Made by a program: the position numbers and the translations under genes. A stretch of DNA of 64,000 bases from Lentilactobacillus senioris (GTDB lineage Bacteria; Bacillota; Bacilli; Lactobacillales; Lactobacillaceae). A model generated the notes under the pieces. That model ran no database searches. It was not told where the DNA came from and saw nothing but the letters and a program-made list of their open reading frames with translations. Of the stretch, positions 1 through 7,797 are shown piece after piece. Positions within the stretch are counted from its first letter, which is position 1. Each line of letters begins with the position of its first letter. The stretch covers positions 294,933-358,932 of the forward strand of contig NZ_JAPQEZ010000002.1 of NCBI RefSeq assembly GCF_026798195.1. The letters are read 5' to 3'.

Positions 1-2
1 GT

Positions 3-155
3 CATGGTATCTCACGGGCACTTCTTGAAGTTGACCCAGATTTCCGTGGCCCATTAAAGCGTGCAGGTTTACTTACTCGTGACCCTCGTATGAAGGAACG
101 TAAGAAGCCAGGTCTTAAGAAAGCTCGTAAAGCTTCACAAGTCTCAAAGCGTTAA
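3..155 (+). CDS. rpsI: 30S ribosomal protein uS9 (S9), C-terminal part
   Basis: The window opens inside this gene. The last 50 codons read in frame to TAA at 153-155 and give the conserved S9 C-terminus with [20 protein letters not shown], the TRDPR element and the lysine/arginine-rich tail. uS9 is a small-subunit protein whose C-terminal tail reaches the P-site tRNA. The tail here ends QVSKR; most bacterial S9 proteins end QFSKR. A second copy of the last codons at 5173-5220, beyond the restriction-modification genes, does encode QFSKR, so this 3' end was probably supplied by an inserted element. A rho-independent terminator follows at 176-208. Confidence 0.95.
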   Translation, partial: HGISRALLEVDPDFRGPLKRAGLLTRDPRMKERKKPGLKKARKASQVSKR

Positions 156-209
156 GATTTATCTTTTCGGTTTGCAAAACACTCGCCATTTTGGTGGGTG
201 TTTTTTTGT
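108..209 (+). repeat. rpsI 3'-end direct repeat, left copy (putative attL)
   Basis: Bases 108-174 match 5173-5239 with one difference (G at 141, T at 5206), and the terminators that follow (to 209 and 5274) are also near copies. The repeat covers the last 15 sense codons of rpsI, its stop and the terminator. It contains AAGCT-CGTAA-AGCTT (121-135), a short inverted pair around a 5-base spacer, which is the shape of a tyrosine-recombinase core. The 3' end of rpsI is a known integration site for islands in Gram-positive bacteria (for example the Macrococcus mecD islands). That this copy is attL is inference. Confidence 0.75.
176..208 (+). terminator. rpsI terminator
   Basis: The arms AACACTCGCCA and TGGTGGGTGTT pair, with two G-U pairs, around a short T loop and run into seven Ts. 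A near-identical hairpin lies at 5244-5272 as part of the rpsI duplication. Confidence 0.85.
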
Positions 210-241
210 AGTTAAATTAACAGTTATTTACTAAATTAAAA

Positions 242-271
242 TTGTTTAATCTAGGTAAGTAGATTTATAAT
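242..271 (+). promoter_or_regulatory. Candidate mod-res promoter
   Basis: A -35-like TTGTTT (242-247) and a perfect TATAAT (266-271) are separated by 18 bases in a very AT-rich stretch, leaving a leader of about 70 bases before the mod start. Confidence 0.45.
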
Positions 272-350
272 AAATATAAATAAAGTAATATTTTAATTAT
301 AATTATTATTATAGATTCTAGCTTATTCAGCAATTGGAGAGGAAGAAGAC

Positions 351-2255
351 ATGTCTAAAATTGAACCAAGATTATTCGATGAATTAAAAAAAGTACTTGT
401 CTCATTTGGGGACAAGTACTTCATTGGCGATGAATTAAATCGTTCAAAGGTTTCTGATGATTTACGTGCTTATGATGAAGCTTTACTAGCAAAATTATTT
501 GAAATTGATTTTATTAAAAAGAATTATATTAAAGAAGTTGCGGGACAAAAACTATTTCAAATTGATCAACTTGAAGAAGCGATTCTTTACGATGATTATT
601 GGGACACAAGCTATACGAAATATGAAAATCGAGTTGGTTTAACGAGTAATGGAAAGTTTATTGAAGATAATCAAGACGTTGTTTTGGAATTTCCCTTTAA
701 AGATGGCGTCTTAACAGCGAGCATGACCAAGGAAGATAATGAAAATGGTTATGATGATGCATTCTTAAATGAAGTCATTGAAAAAGATGAAATTGATCGT
801 TTGTTTGACAAGAAGATATTAAATCATGCTAAGAGATATGATGTTGACGGTGAAAAAGATACTGATAATTTTGATGTAGAAAAAGATAATTTAATTATTA
901 AGGGAAATAATTTGATAGCCTTACATACGCTGAAGAAACTTTACTCAGGTAAGGTTAAATTTATATATCTAGATCCACCATATAATACCGGTGAGGATTC
1001 ATGGAACTATAATGATTCGTTTTCCCATTCGGCATGGCTCACTTTTATGAAGAATCGACTTGAAATAGCAAAGGAATTATTAACTGATGATGGTGTAATC
1101 ATTATTAATACAGATGAAGTTGAGCAGGCATATTTGAAGGTGTTATCAGATGCCATTTTTGGGAGAGAAAATTTTGTTGGGGATTTAATTTGGAAAAAAA
1201 GAAAAGGTGGTGGTAACGATTCAAGATTTATTGCGCTTGATCACGATTATTTAGCAGTTTATACAAAAAGCATAAAAACTGTTGGATTAGGTGAAAAATG
1301 GAGAGTTTCATATGAAGACGAATACTTAAAAAGATATAAATATTCTGATGACAAAAGTGGTCTTAGATATTATTGGGATACTCTGGCAAGAGATGGATTA
1401 AAAAATCCTATCCCTGTTTCTGTTGTTGCACCGGATGGAACGGTGGTCAAGCTTAATTCGCAATCATCCCAAGCAACTGTTGAAAAAGAACTAAGAGAAG
1501 GTAATATAAAGTTTACCCATACCAATAATGGCTGGAAATTGCATCATAAGGTTTTTCAGCCGACAGGAAAAGTTCTTCGATCAATATTGAATATTGAAAT
1601 AGAAGATGTACCCACAAATAAAAATGCCTCGGATGAAATCAAATTGTTATTTGGGGATGCAACATTTAACACTCCAAAGCCAGAGGGTTTACTTAAAAAA
1701 TTGATAGAACTTGTTACAAATGAAGGAGATATGGTTCTTGATTTTTTCATGGGTTCCGCGACTACTCAAGCAGTAGCCATGAAAATGAATCGACGTTTTA
1801 TCGGTATTGAGCAAATGGATTACATCAATACGGTCTCAGTTCCTCGCTTACAAAAAGTTATTGCTGGCGAGCAAGGAGGTATTTCGAAAGATGTCAATTG
1901 GCAAGGTGGTGGTTCATTCGTCTATGCTAAACTGATGCAAAAGAATATGGGATATTTACAAGATTTAATTTCTGCAAAGACAATTGATGAAATGCATGAA
2001 ATATATAATCGCATGTTATCTGGTGTAGAAGGTTCACAAGAAGCAGCGGATATTTCTTTTAAGGCGGATTTAAACAAAATTGAATGGGATCCAACCAAGG
2101 TTCGATTTGATGATCAAAAACGTTTATTAATTAAATTACTTGATAAAAATGGGCTGTACTATAACTACTCTGAAATCGATGATCAAAATGTTCGCGAGTT
2201 TTTATCAGATCGGGATTATCAATTTAATCAAAGCTTTTATGAAGCAGGTGAGTAA
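351..2255 (+). CDS. mod: Type III restriction-modification methyltransferase (Mod)
   Basis: This 634-residue protein is the modification and recognition subunit of a Type III system; it transfers a methyl group from S-adenosylmethionine to adenine in an asymmetric site. Catalytic motif IV, DPPY, is at residues 208-211 and is followed near residue 466 by FMGSATT, the SAM-binding motif I. The order IV before I marks a beta-class N6-adenine methyltransferase. The variable stretch between them should hold the target-recognition domain. The motif I loop (GSATT) departs slightly from the usual GSGTT. The ATG at 351 is preceded by GGAGAGGAAG. The res gene starts two bases after the stop. An 11-bp perfect inverted repeat lies inside the early coding region (391-421). 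No frameshift or phase-variable repeat tract was seen. Confidence 0.95.
   Translation: MSKIEPRLFDELKKVLVSFGDKYFIGDELNRSKVSDDLRAYDEALLAKLFEIDFIKKNYIKEVAGQKLFQIDQLEEAILYDDYWDTSYTKYENRVGLTSNGKFIEDNQDVVLEFPFKDGVLTASMTKEDNENGYDDAFLNEVIEKDEIDRLFDKKILNHAKRYDVDGEKDTDNFDVEKDNLIIKGNNLIALHTLKKLYSGKVKFIYLDPPYNTGEDSWNYNDSFSHSAWLTFMKNRLEIAKELLTDDGVIIINTDEVEQAYLKVLSDAIFGRENFVGDLIWKKRKGGGNDSRFIALDHDYLAVYTKSIKTVGLGEKWRVSYEDEYLKRYKYSDDKSGLRYYWDTLARDGLKNPIPVSVVAPDGTVVKLNSQSSQATVEKELREGNIKFTHTNNGWKLHHKVFQPTGKVLRSILNIEIEDVPTNKNASDEIKLLFGDATFNTPKPEGLLKKLIELVTNEGDMVLDFFMGSATTQAVAMKMNRRFIGIEQMDYINTVSVPRLQKVIAGEQGGISKDVNWQGGGSFVYAKLMQKNMGYLQDLISAKTIDEMHEIYNRMLSGVEGSQEAADISFKADLNKIEWDPTKVRFDDQKRLLIKLLDKNGLYYNYSEIDDQNVREFLSDRDYQFNQSFYEAGE
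391..421 (+). repeat. Perfect inverted repeat inside the start of mod
   Basis: Arms AAGTACTTGTC (391-401) and GACAAGTACTT (411-421) are perfectly complementary around a 9-base loop, about 40 bases into the mod coding region. It could fold in the mRNA or serve as a protein-binding site; no T-run follows, so it is not a terminator. Confidence 0.7.
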
Positions 2256-2257
2256 TT

Positions 2258-5023
2258 ATGGCGAAGTCTAAAAAGAAAGACATTCAATCATTGAAATTTC
2301 CTCTAGTGGAACAGGCTGAACAGGCAGATCTTAATTACTTTAGTGGCCTTTTTGGAGATTCATTTTATATTGATAGCAATTTGAAGCATAATTTACGTAA
2401 ATATCAAAATGATGCTATAAACAATTTTTGGTACACCCAAACACAAATCAAACCTAACCCACAACACGTTTTGTTTAATATGGCAACAGGCTCTGGAAAA
2501 ACAGATTTAATGGCAGCTTTAATCTTGTATTTATATCAAGATCAAGGCTACACGAATTTCTTGTTTACCGTGAATACGAATTCGGTATTGATGAAGACGA
2601 AAGATAATCTGATTAATGCTGGTAGCGATAAGTATCTCTTTAAAGACAAAATTGAGATTGATGGACAATATATTACGATTCAAGAAGTCAATCGCTACCC
2701 ACGAATCAAACAAGCCAATACAATTTATCTTAAATTAGCAACGGTTCAGACAGTTTCGAACGATCTATTTACGGTTAAAGAAAATACTATGGGCTTGAGC
2801 GATTACGAACAAGATCCAGTCGTAATCTTAGCCGATGAAGCCCATCATTATTCAGCAAGTACCAAATCTGAAAAAGAAGCAGAGCATACCTGGGAATCAG
2901 CAATCAATAAAGTTTTAAATGCTAGAAATAATGAAGACAAAAAGAATTTGTTGCTAGAGTTTACAGCAACAGTCGATTTTGAGAAGACGACTATTTATGA
3001 TAAATATCGTGATAAGGTTGTTTACCGTTATCCTTTAAGCCTTTTTATGTATGATGGTTATTCTAAGCAAGTAAAACGGATTGAAACATCAGCTAGCGAT
3101 GAAGAAAAAATGCTAAATGTTGTGCTGCTTTCTCAGTTTAGAAAATATCGGGCTCAAATTGAGAATGTCACCAGTACCTTCAAACCAATTATTATGTTTA
3201 AGTCGGCTAAAGTTGCTGTTTCTAACACGGCGAATGCTAAATTTAATGAAATGATTGCCAAGCTAACAGCCAAAGATTTACTAGCCTTTATTGAACGTCA
3301 ACAATTGATGGATAGCAATGACAATGCAGTACTCGAGCTTTCCTATAAATATTATTTAAAGAACAAGGAAGAATTAGGTAAAATTGTTCGCGAAATCAAA
3401 CATGACTTTGATTCTAAAAATGTATTAAATGCGAATGATGCTAGTGGTAATATGCTTGAAAAAGGTCAGTATGAGGCTTTAAATACCTTAGAAAGCCCCA
3501 ATAATTTTTATCGGGTTGTTTTTGCAGTTGCCAAGCTCACTGAAGGCTGGGATGTCTTGAACTTATATGATATTGTTCGTATTAGTGAAGGAGCAGAAAA
3601 AAAGACAAATCAAACGGCAACTATGGTAGAGGCTCAACTAATCGGACGTGGTGCACGCTATTATCCCTTTGAAATAGATGGCAAAAAGAGTTACAAGCGC
3701 AGATTTGATGATGATCCATCAGATAAACAACTGATTTTAGAAACACTTCATTATCACACGATGAATGAACCACAATATTTAAAACAGCTAGTTGAATCAT
3801 TAAAGCAAATGGATTTGCCAACTGGTAAAGATAGCAAAAATCCACCTATTGAGGTAAAAGTTAAACCTGAGTTCAAAAGAACCAATGCTTATCGCAATGG
3901 AAAGATTTATTATAACGAATCTGTTGACGTTCCTAGTAGTTACTTTGATAGTATTCAAAAGTATGGTATTGAACATAAGGTTGATCTTCAGCGTAATCTA
4001 AACTATGGTTCACGGGAAGTCAATTATTCAGCGTATTCAGCAAGCGTTGAGACTAAAACGATTAGTGTTTCTAGATTTGATGATCGCTATGTTAAAAAGG
4101 CGATTCAAAAATTAGATTTTTATCAATTTTCAAATTTGAAACAGTACATTCCTAATCTTCAATCTATGGATGAGTTTATTTATGGAAGAAACTGGTTGAA
4201 TGCTAATCATCTAAGATTATTTTTAACAGTACCTGTTGAATATCGTGAAGCTAATTTGACCGCAGAAGAAATCTTGAAAGTCATCGTTGATCTTCTAAAA
4301 GAATATCAAGTTAAAATCCAATCAGGTTATGTTAAGCAGCGCGGAACTAATAACTTTATCGGTTATCCAATTAAGGAATATCTTAGCGATTATAATAAAC
4401 GCGTTCCAGAATATGACACTCAGACACAATTTGCTGAAACGCAAGATATTAAAGTTTATCAAATGAAAGATGACGAATTTTATGTTTATGACAATGCCAT
4501 TGTAAACCGGCTTGAATATCAATTAATCGAACGAGTTAAAGCATATATTGAGGATTTAGAAGCTAAGTATGGTAAAGCAGTGTATCTGTTCCGTATGGAT
4601 GAAACCATGCACAGAGAGTCAGCTAAGAGTGAAAAACTGAAGTTACATCAATATCAAGAAAATCCTAAATATGGCATTCATCTGACCGGCTTCCAACCTG
4701 ACTTTATTTTGTTTCTTGAAGATACAAACGATTATTATTTCCAAATCTTTATTGAGCCTAAGGGAATGAGTGGCGAACGATTCGAGAAAGAATTATGGAA
4801 AGAAGAGCTTCTGTTATATATGACGAATCATCATGCTGATATGGAATTTATGGACAATGAAAGCAATATTCAAATTAGTGGTTTAAAATTCTATACTAAT
4901 GGCGATGGACGTGGCACGATGGAACAGTTAAAAGAAATCACAAATATCACAGATGATACGGATCAAAAAAAGCAACCAGTAGATATGGTTGCTGAAAATG
5001 CTGACGATAATTTTTCTATGTAA
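2258..5023 (+). CDS. res: Type III restriction endonuclease subunit (Res)
   Basis: This 921-residue protein is the ATP-dependent translocation and cleavage subunit that works in complex with Mod. The Q-tip-like LRKYQNDAI (about 46-54) and Walker A ATGSGKT (76-82) begin a superfamily 2 helicase core. The Walker B box is DEAHH (193-197), and a motif VI-like LIGRGARYY follows in the second RecA domain. The nuclease motif is at the C-terminus: PD at 814-815 and EPK at 833-835, giving a PD-(D/E)XK active site. All key residues are present and the frame is open throughout, so the system looks functional. The gene is translationally linked to mod. The region after its stop contains only the island's right flank. 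Confidence 0.95.
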   Translation: MAKSKKKDIQSLKFPLVEQAEQADLNYFSGLFGDSFYIDSNLKHNLRKYQNDAINNFWYTQTQIKPNPQHVLFNMATGSGKTDLMAALILYLYQDQGYTNFLFTVNTNSVLMKTKDNLINAGSDKYLFKDKIEIDGQYITIQEVNRYPRIKQANTIYLKLATVQTVSNDLFTVKENTMGLSDYEQDPVVILADEAHHYSASTKSEKEAEHTWESAINKVLNARNNEDKKNLLLEFTATVDFEKTTIYDKYRDKVVYRYPLSLFMYDGYSKQVKRIETSASDEEKMLNVVLLSQFRKYRAQIENVTSTFKPIIMFKSAKVAVSNTANAKFNEMIAKLTAKDLLAFIERQQLMDSNDNAVLELSYKYYLKNKEELGKIVREIKHDFDSKNVLNANDASGNMLEKGQYEALNTLESPNNFYRVVFAVAKLTEGWDVLNLYDIVRISEGAEKKTNQTATMVEAQLIGRGARYYPFEIDGKKSYKRRFDDDPSDKQLILETLHYHTMNEPQYLKQLVESLKQMDLPTGKDSKNPPIEVKVKPEFKRTNAYRNGKIYYNESVDVPSSYFDSIQKYGIEHKVDLQRNLNYGSREVNYSAYSASVETKTISVSRFDDRYVKKAIQKLDFYQFSNLKQYIPNLQSMDEFIYGRNWLNANHLRLFLTVPVEYREANLTAEEILKVIVDLLKEYQVKIQSGYVKQRGTNNFIGYPIKEYLSDYNKRVPEYDTQTQFAETQDIKVYQMKDDEFYVYDNAIVNRLEYQLIERVKAYIEDLEAKYGKAVYLFRMDETMHRESAKSEKLKLHQYQENPKYGIHLTGFQPDFILFLEDTNDYYFQIFIEPKGMSGERFEKELWKEELLLYMTNHHADMEFMDNESNIQISGLKFYTNGDGRGTMEQLKEITNITDDTDQKKQPVDMVAENADDNFSM

Positions 5024-5369
5024 GGAACACTAATGACTCGCATTATTTTGATAAAATCCCCACCATTTGAGTCAAAGTTATTCAAATTGAGTGAGATTTA
5101 TTGAAGGTAATACTTAAGAAAAGCCTTGATATTAAAGGTTATTCCAACTTAGTGAAAATGGATTCTAATAAACCAGGTCTTAAGAAAGCTCGTAAAGCTT
5201 CACAATTCTCAAAGCGTTAAGATTTATCTTTTCGGTTTGTACAAACACTCGCCATTTGGTGGGTGTTTTTTTGTGACTTCATTAATGAATGAGCCAATCA
5301 GTTGACACTTAGTTGCTTTCCCAATTACCATGAGTTTAATCTGAATTCGAATAATGGGAGGAACTGTTT
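5024..5369. other. Intergenic stretch with the right island boundary
   Basis: These 346 bases hold the right flank of the island (5024-5157, with no credible gene), the orphan rpsI tail and terminator copy (5158-5274), and the promoter region of the reductase gene. A TTGACA hexamer at 5302-5307 with a weak TACCAT (5326-5331) 18 bases later is the best promoter candidate. Confidence 0.6.
5173..5274 (+). repeat. rpsI: rpsI 3'-end direct repeat, right copy (putative attR)
   Basis: This is the second copy of the rpsI tail and terminator. Upstream of the repeat the frame differs from S9, so only an orphan ATG-initiated reading of 20 codons (5158-5220) exists; it is a gene fragment rather than a functional gene. 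It encodes the canonical QFSKR ending, which suggests it is the original chromosomal 3' end displaced by the island. The inverted core AAGCT-CGTAA-AGCTT recurs at 5186-5200. Confidence 0.75.
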
Positions 5370-6725
5370 ATGATTACTGCACAAAACGTATTTATTGGTT
5401 TCGGCAAAGCGGCGAAAACATTAGCCGGGGCGTTAGCTAATCGTGGTGAATCTGTGATTATGATTGAGGCATCGGATAAAATGTACGGTGGGACTTGTAT
5501 TAACGTGGCTTGTATCCCTACCAAAACCCTATTAACCAGTTCTCAAAATAATCGCTTGGGCGATGCTCAGGAAAATTATCGGAGTGCCATCGTAAATAAA
5601 AACGATGTGACCGGTACTTTGCGGAGCAGTAACCTTCATAAGTTAAGTGACAAAGCAACCGTGACCGTGTTAAATGGCTGGGCAGAGTTTGAAGCGCCTA
5701 AGCAACTTAAAGTTACATATCAAAATGGTAAGGTTGATCAAATTAGTGGCGAGCGAATTTTTATTAATACCGGGAGTACCCCGATTATTCCTGAAATTCC
5801 GGGGTTAGTAACTAGTCCATTTATGCAAACAAGTGAAACCTTGATGGATCAACGCAGACTTCCTAAGCACCTTGCTATTGTTGGCGGTGGCTACATTGGA
5901 TTAGAATTTGCCTCCATCTACGCTAATTTTGGCTCTCAAGTGACAATTATTGATGCGGGTAAACAGTTTATGGCACGGGATGAACGAGAACTGGCAACGG
6001 CTGTTCAACGTGATATGGCTGCTAAGGGAGTTGAATTTGAATTAAATGCCCAAGTCACCCAGGTAATTAATCAAGTAGGAGAGGCCAAAATTGAGTTCGA
6101 ACAAGACGGTCAACGACGTACGCTAACTGCTGATACCATTTTGGTGTCTACTGGGAGAAAAGCTAATATTGCTAAACTGGGTTTAGACAAAGCGGGAATT
6201 GCCACTAATCAGCGGGGCATCATTGTGGATGACCACTTGCGAACTAATGTGGATAACATTTGGGCAATGGGGGACGTCCGGGGTGGCGCACAATTTACTT
6301 ACATTTCCTTAGACGATTACCGAATTGTGTTGGATCAACTAGTAGGAGATGGCAAACGAACCTTAGCAGAGCAAGAATTAGTTCCCCACGTAGTCTTCTT
6401 AAACACTCCGGTGGCAACGATTGGCTTAAATGAAGAACAGGCTAAGAACCAACAAATCGCATACCAAGTTGGTAAACTAGCTACTACCGCTGTGCCAAAA
6501 GCGCACGTATTAGGTAATACAACCGGGTACTTAAAAGTGTTAGTGGACCCAGCTAACCATGAGATCTTGGGAGCTACGTTATACTGCATTGAAGCCCAAG
6601 AATTAATCAACATGATTTCTTTAGCTATGCACCAACATTTACCATACGAAGTTTTACGAGATCAAATTTATTCTCATCCTACAATGACGGAAGCCTTTAA
6701 CGATTTATTTGGGACAATTAAATAA
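5370..6725 (+). CDS. rclA: RclA-like pyridine nucleotide-disulfide oxidoreductase (probable hypothiocyanous acid reductase)
   Basis: This 451-residue class I flavoprotein reductase uses NAD(P)H and FAD. The N-terminal FIGFGKAAKTLAG is the FAD dinucleotide fold. The redox pair is in GGTCINVACIPTK, a CX4C disulfide around residues 45-50. VGGGYIGLEFAS is the NAD(P)H-binding fold, followed by the ATGDV-like WAMGDVRGG, and the C-terminal dimer domain ends with HPTMTEAF. FGKAAKTLA and MYGGTCIN match the RclA group rather than glutathione reductase or dihydrolipoamide dehydrogenase. RclA enzymes reduce hypothiocyanous acid and protect against host oxidants. The gene is monocistronic and converges on cstR over a shared terminator. 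Mercuric reductase is less likely, because there is no heavy-metal domain and no C-terminal vicinal cysteine pair. Confidence 0.8.
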   Translation: MITAQNVFIGFGKAAKTLAGALANRGESVIMIEASDKMYGGTCINVACIPTKTLLTSSQNNRLGDAQENYRSAIVNKNDVTGTLRSSNLHKLSDKATVTVLNGWAEFEAPKQLKVTYQNGKVDQISGERIFINTGSTPIIPEIPGLVTSPFMQTSETLMDQRRLPKHLAIVGGGYIGLEFASIYANFGSQVTIIDAGKQFMARDERELATAVQRDMAAKGVEFELNAQVTQVINQVGEAKIEFEQDGQRRTLTADTILVSTGRKANIAKLGLDKAGIATNQRGIIVDDHLRTNVDNIWAMGDVRGGAQFTYISLDDYRIVLDQLVGDGKRTLAEQELVPHVVFLNTPVATIGLNEEQAKNQQIAYQVGKLATTAVPKAHVLGNTTGYLKVLVDPANHEILGATLYCIEAQELINMISLAMHQHLPYEVLRDQIYSHPTMTEAFNDLFGTIK

Positions 6726-6726
6726 T

Positions 6727-6773
6727 AAAAAAACTGCTGAAGCTAATAATAACTAGCTTTGGCAGTTTTTTTT
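6727..6773. terminator. Bidirectional terminator between rclA and cstR
   Basis: The arms AAAAACTGC(T/C)…AAGCTA and TAGCTTTGGCAGTTTTT form a hairpin with A- and T-runs on the two sides, so it can end both converging transcripts. Confidence 0.75.
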
Positions 6774-7032
6774 ATTTTTTCATAATTAGTTTAATGGCTT
6801 CGGCCACTTTTGCTTCTTGAACGGCTGCATCTATTTCGGGATTTTCGAAGCAGTTTTTTAAATTTTCGGCAACAATTAGGCCCATAATGTGATCAACGCT
6901 TGAGCGCACTGCACTTAACTGGGTAATAATTTCGGCACAATCTTTTTCTTCGACGAGCATTTTTTGAATTCCGCGAAGTTGGCCCTCCGTACGTTTTAAG
7001 CGATTTAAGACGGTTTTATCACAAGTTGTCAT
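6772..7032 (-). CDS. cstR: CstR-like persulfide-sensing repressor (CsoR/DUF156 family)
   Basis: This is an 86-residue all-helical CsoR-family repressor. The start used is the ATG at 7030-7032, whose A overlaps the stop of the preceding rhodanese gene (TAATG); an upstream in-frame start would add seven residues inside that gene. Two cysteines stand at positions 32 and 61 (KDCAEIITQ and AENLKNCFE). The histidine that binds copper in CsoR is replaced by asparagine in ENLKNC, as in Staphylococcus aureus CstR, which forms di- or trisulfide bridges between its two cysteines. CstR represses sulfurtransferase operons, and here two rhodaneses lie directly upstream on the same strand. The CstR assignment is based on residues and context; a plain metal sensor is less likely. 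Confidence 0.75.
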   Translation of the reverse strand: MTTCDKTVLNRLKRTEGQLRGIQKMLVEEKDCAEIITQLSAVRSSVDHIMGLIVAENLKNCFENPEIDAAVQEAKVAEAIKLIMKK

Positions 7033-7328
7033 TACTCGATCGCCCCGTTCCAAGCCAGCATCCCCCCGGTAACGTTAGTAACGCGATAACCTTGTTGGGT
7101 TAAAAATGCGGAAGCATTGGCTGAGCGAGCTCCAGAACGACAAATTAAGTAGTAAGAGTTAGCTTTATCTAGTTTATGGTAGTCGGCAAGTAACTGGCTA
7201 AGGGGCAGATTAATGGCACCTGGAACGTGACCAGCGTTGAATTCGTAGTCTTCTCTGACATCTACCAGGTTAACCGTGCCAGTTTGCATTTGGGTTGCTA
7301 ATTCATCTGTGTTGATTGTGTTAAACAT
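7032..7328 (-). CDS. Single-domain rhodanese (sulfurtransferase)
   Basis: A 98-residue protein consisting of one rhodanese domain. LVDVREDYEFNAGHVPGAIN is the conserved CH2A-type segment, and the active-site loop is CRSGARS, where the cysteine carries the persulfide. The protein should shuttle sulfane sulfur to thiol acceptors in the cytosol. Its stop overlaps the cstR start by one base, and a second rhodanese lies 28 bases upstream, so the three genes form one operon (rhodanese-rhodanese-cstR). Confidence 0.9.
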   Translation of the reverse strand: MFNTINTDELATQMQTGTVNLVDVREDYEFNAGHVPGAINLPLSQLLADYHKLDKANSYYLICRSGARSANASAFLTQQGYRVTNVTGGMLAWNGAIE

Positions 7329-7356
7329 AGTAATCTCCTTTTTATGGTAATAAATT

Positions 7357-7671
7357 TTATTTTCCCACGCGTATTTTGCCGGCCCAAGCGTTCATGCCAC
7401 CGCGTACGTTAATAACCTGATAGCCATTAGTTCGCAATATTTTAGCAGCTTGTTTACTTCGATGACCAGACTGACAAATTACATATAGGGGTTCGGTTGC
7501 TGGGCGATGATATTGAGCAACCTTGGCTAACGGCCAATTGGTAGCTATTGAAATATGTCCCGAACGGTATTCTGTGGGAGTTCGAACGTCTAATAAATTT
7601 GGTCGATCTTTTAAACGATCAGCTAATTCTGCTGTGGAAATACTGGGAATACGATTAAATAGGGAAAACAT
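7357..7671 (-). CDS. Single-domain rhodanese (sulfurtransferase), first gene of the cstR operon
   Basis: A 104-residue one-domain rhodanese with LLDVRTPTEYRSGHI and the active-site loop CQSGHRS. The loop differs from that of its neighbour (CRSGARS), suggesting a different sulfur donor or acceptor. It is the promoter-proximal gene; a near-consensus promoter lies upstream on the minus strand (TTGACA, 18 bases, TAATAT) with an ATACC-N6-GGTAT inverted repeat overlapping the -10 box, the expected position for repression by CstR. Confidence 0.9.
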   Translation of the reverse strand: MFSLFNRIPSISTAELADRLKDRPNLLDVRTPTEYRSGHISIATNWPLAKVAQYHRPATEPLYVICQSGHRSKQAAKILRTNGYQVINVRGGMNAWAGKIRVGK

Positions 7672-7693
7672 AGGCAGCCTCCAAGTTTGTTAA

Positions 7694-7713
7694 ATATACC
7701 TCGTTAGGTATAT
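7694..7713. promoter_or_regulatory. Putative CstR operator 1
   Basis: ATATACCT-CGTT-AGGTATAT is a perfect 8-4-8 inverted repeat that overlaps the -10 box of the rhodanese-cstR promoter. Its core ATACC-N6-GGTAT has the form of CsoR-family operators. CstR is the only encoded candidate; binding is inferred. Confidence 0.65.
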
Positions 7714-7739
7714 TATGAAGTTAAAAAGGCATTTGTCAA
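7710..7739 (-). promoter_or_regulatory. Promoter of the rhodanese-cstR operon
   Basis: On the minus strand TTGACA (7734-7739) and TAATAT (7710-7715) are 18 bases apart, leading into the rhodanese genes. Confidence 0.7.
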
Positions 7740-7797
7740 TGTTTTGATTATAATTAACTTTTAATTAGTTCGTTAAAATAGCGATTCATTGTTAAAT

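Larger units (their letters stand above)
108..5274. mobile_element. Genomic island carrying a Type III restriction-modification system
   Basis: The segment between the two rpsI-tail repeats holds only mod and res plus short flanks. The genes are visibly more AT-rich than the chromosomal genes on the right. No integrase, excisionase or transfer gene is present, so the element is either mobilised in trans or a remnant that lost its recombinase. The boundaries are set by the direct repeats; treating the whole as one integrated unit is inference. Confidence 0.6.

Noticed and set aside
351..2255. Phase-variable repeat tract in mod
   Set aside because: Type III mod genes often carry tandem repeats that switch the frame. 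Only a run of seven As near 1195 is present, with no tetra- or pentanucleotide array, so there is no support for phase variation.
5033..5104. 23-codon reading frame after res (starting MTRIILIK)
   Set aside because: No ribosome-binding site or family resemblance; it lies in the island flank and is probably chance.
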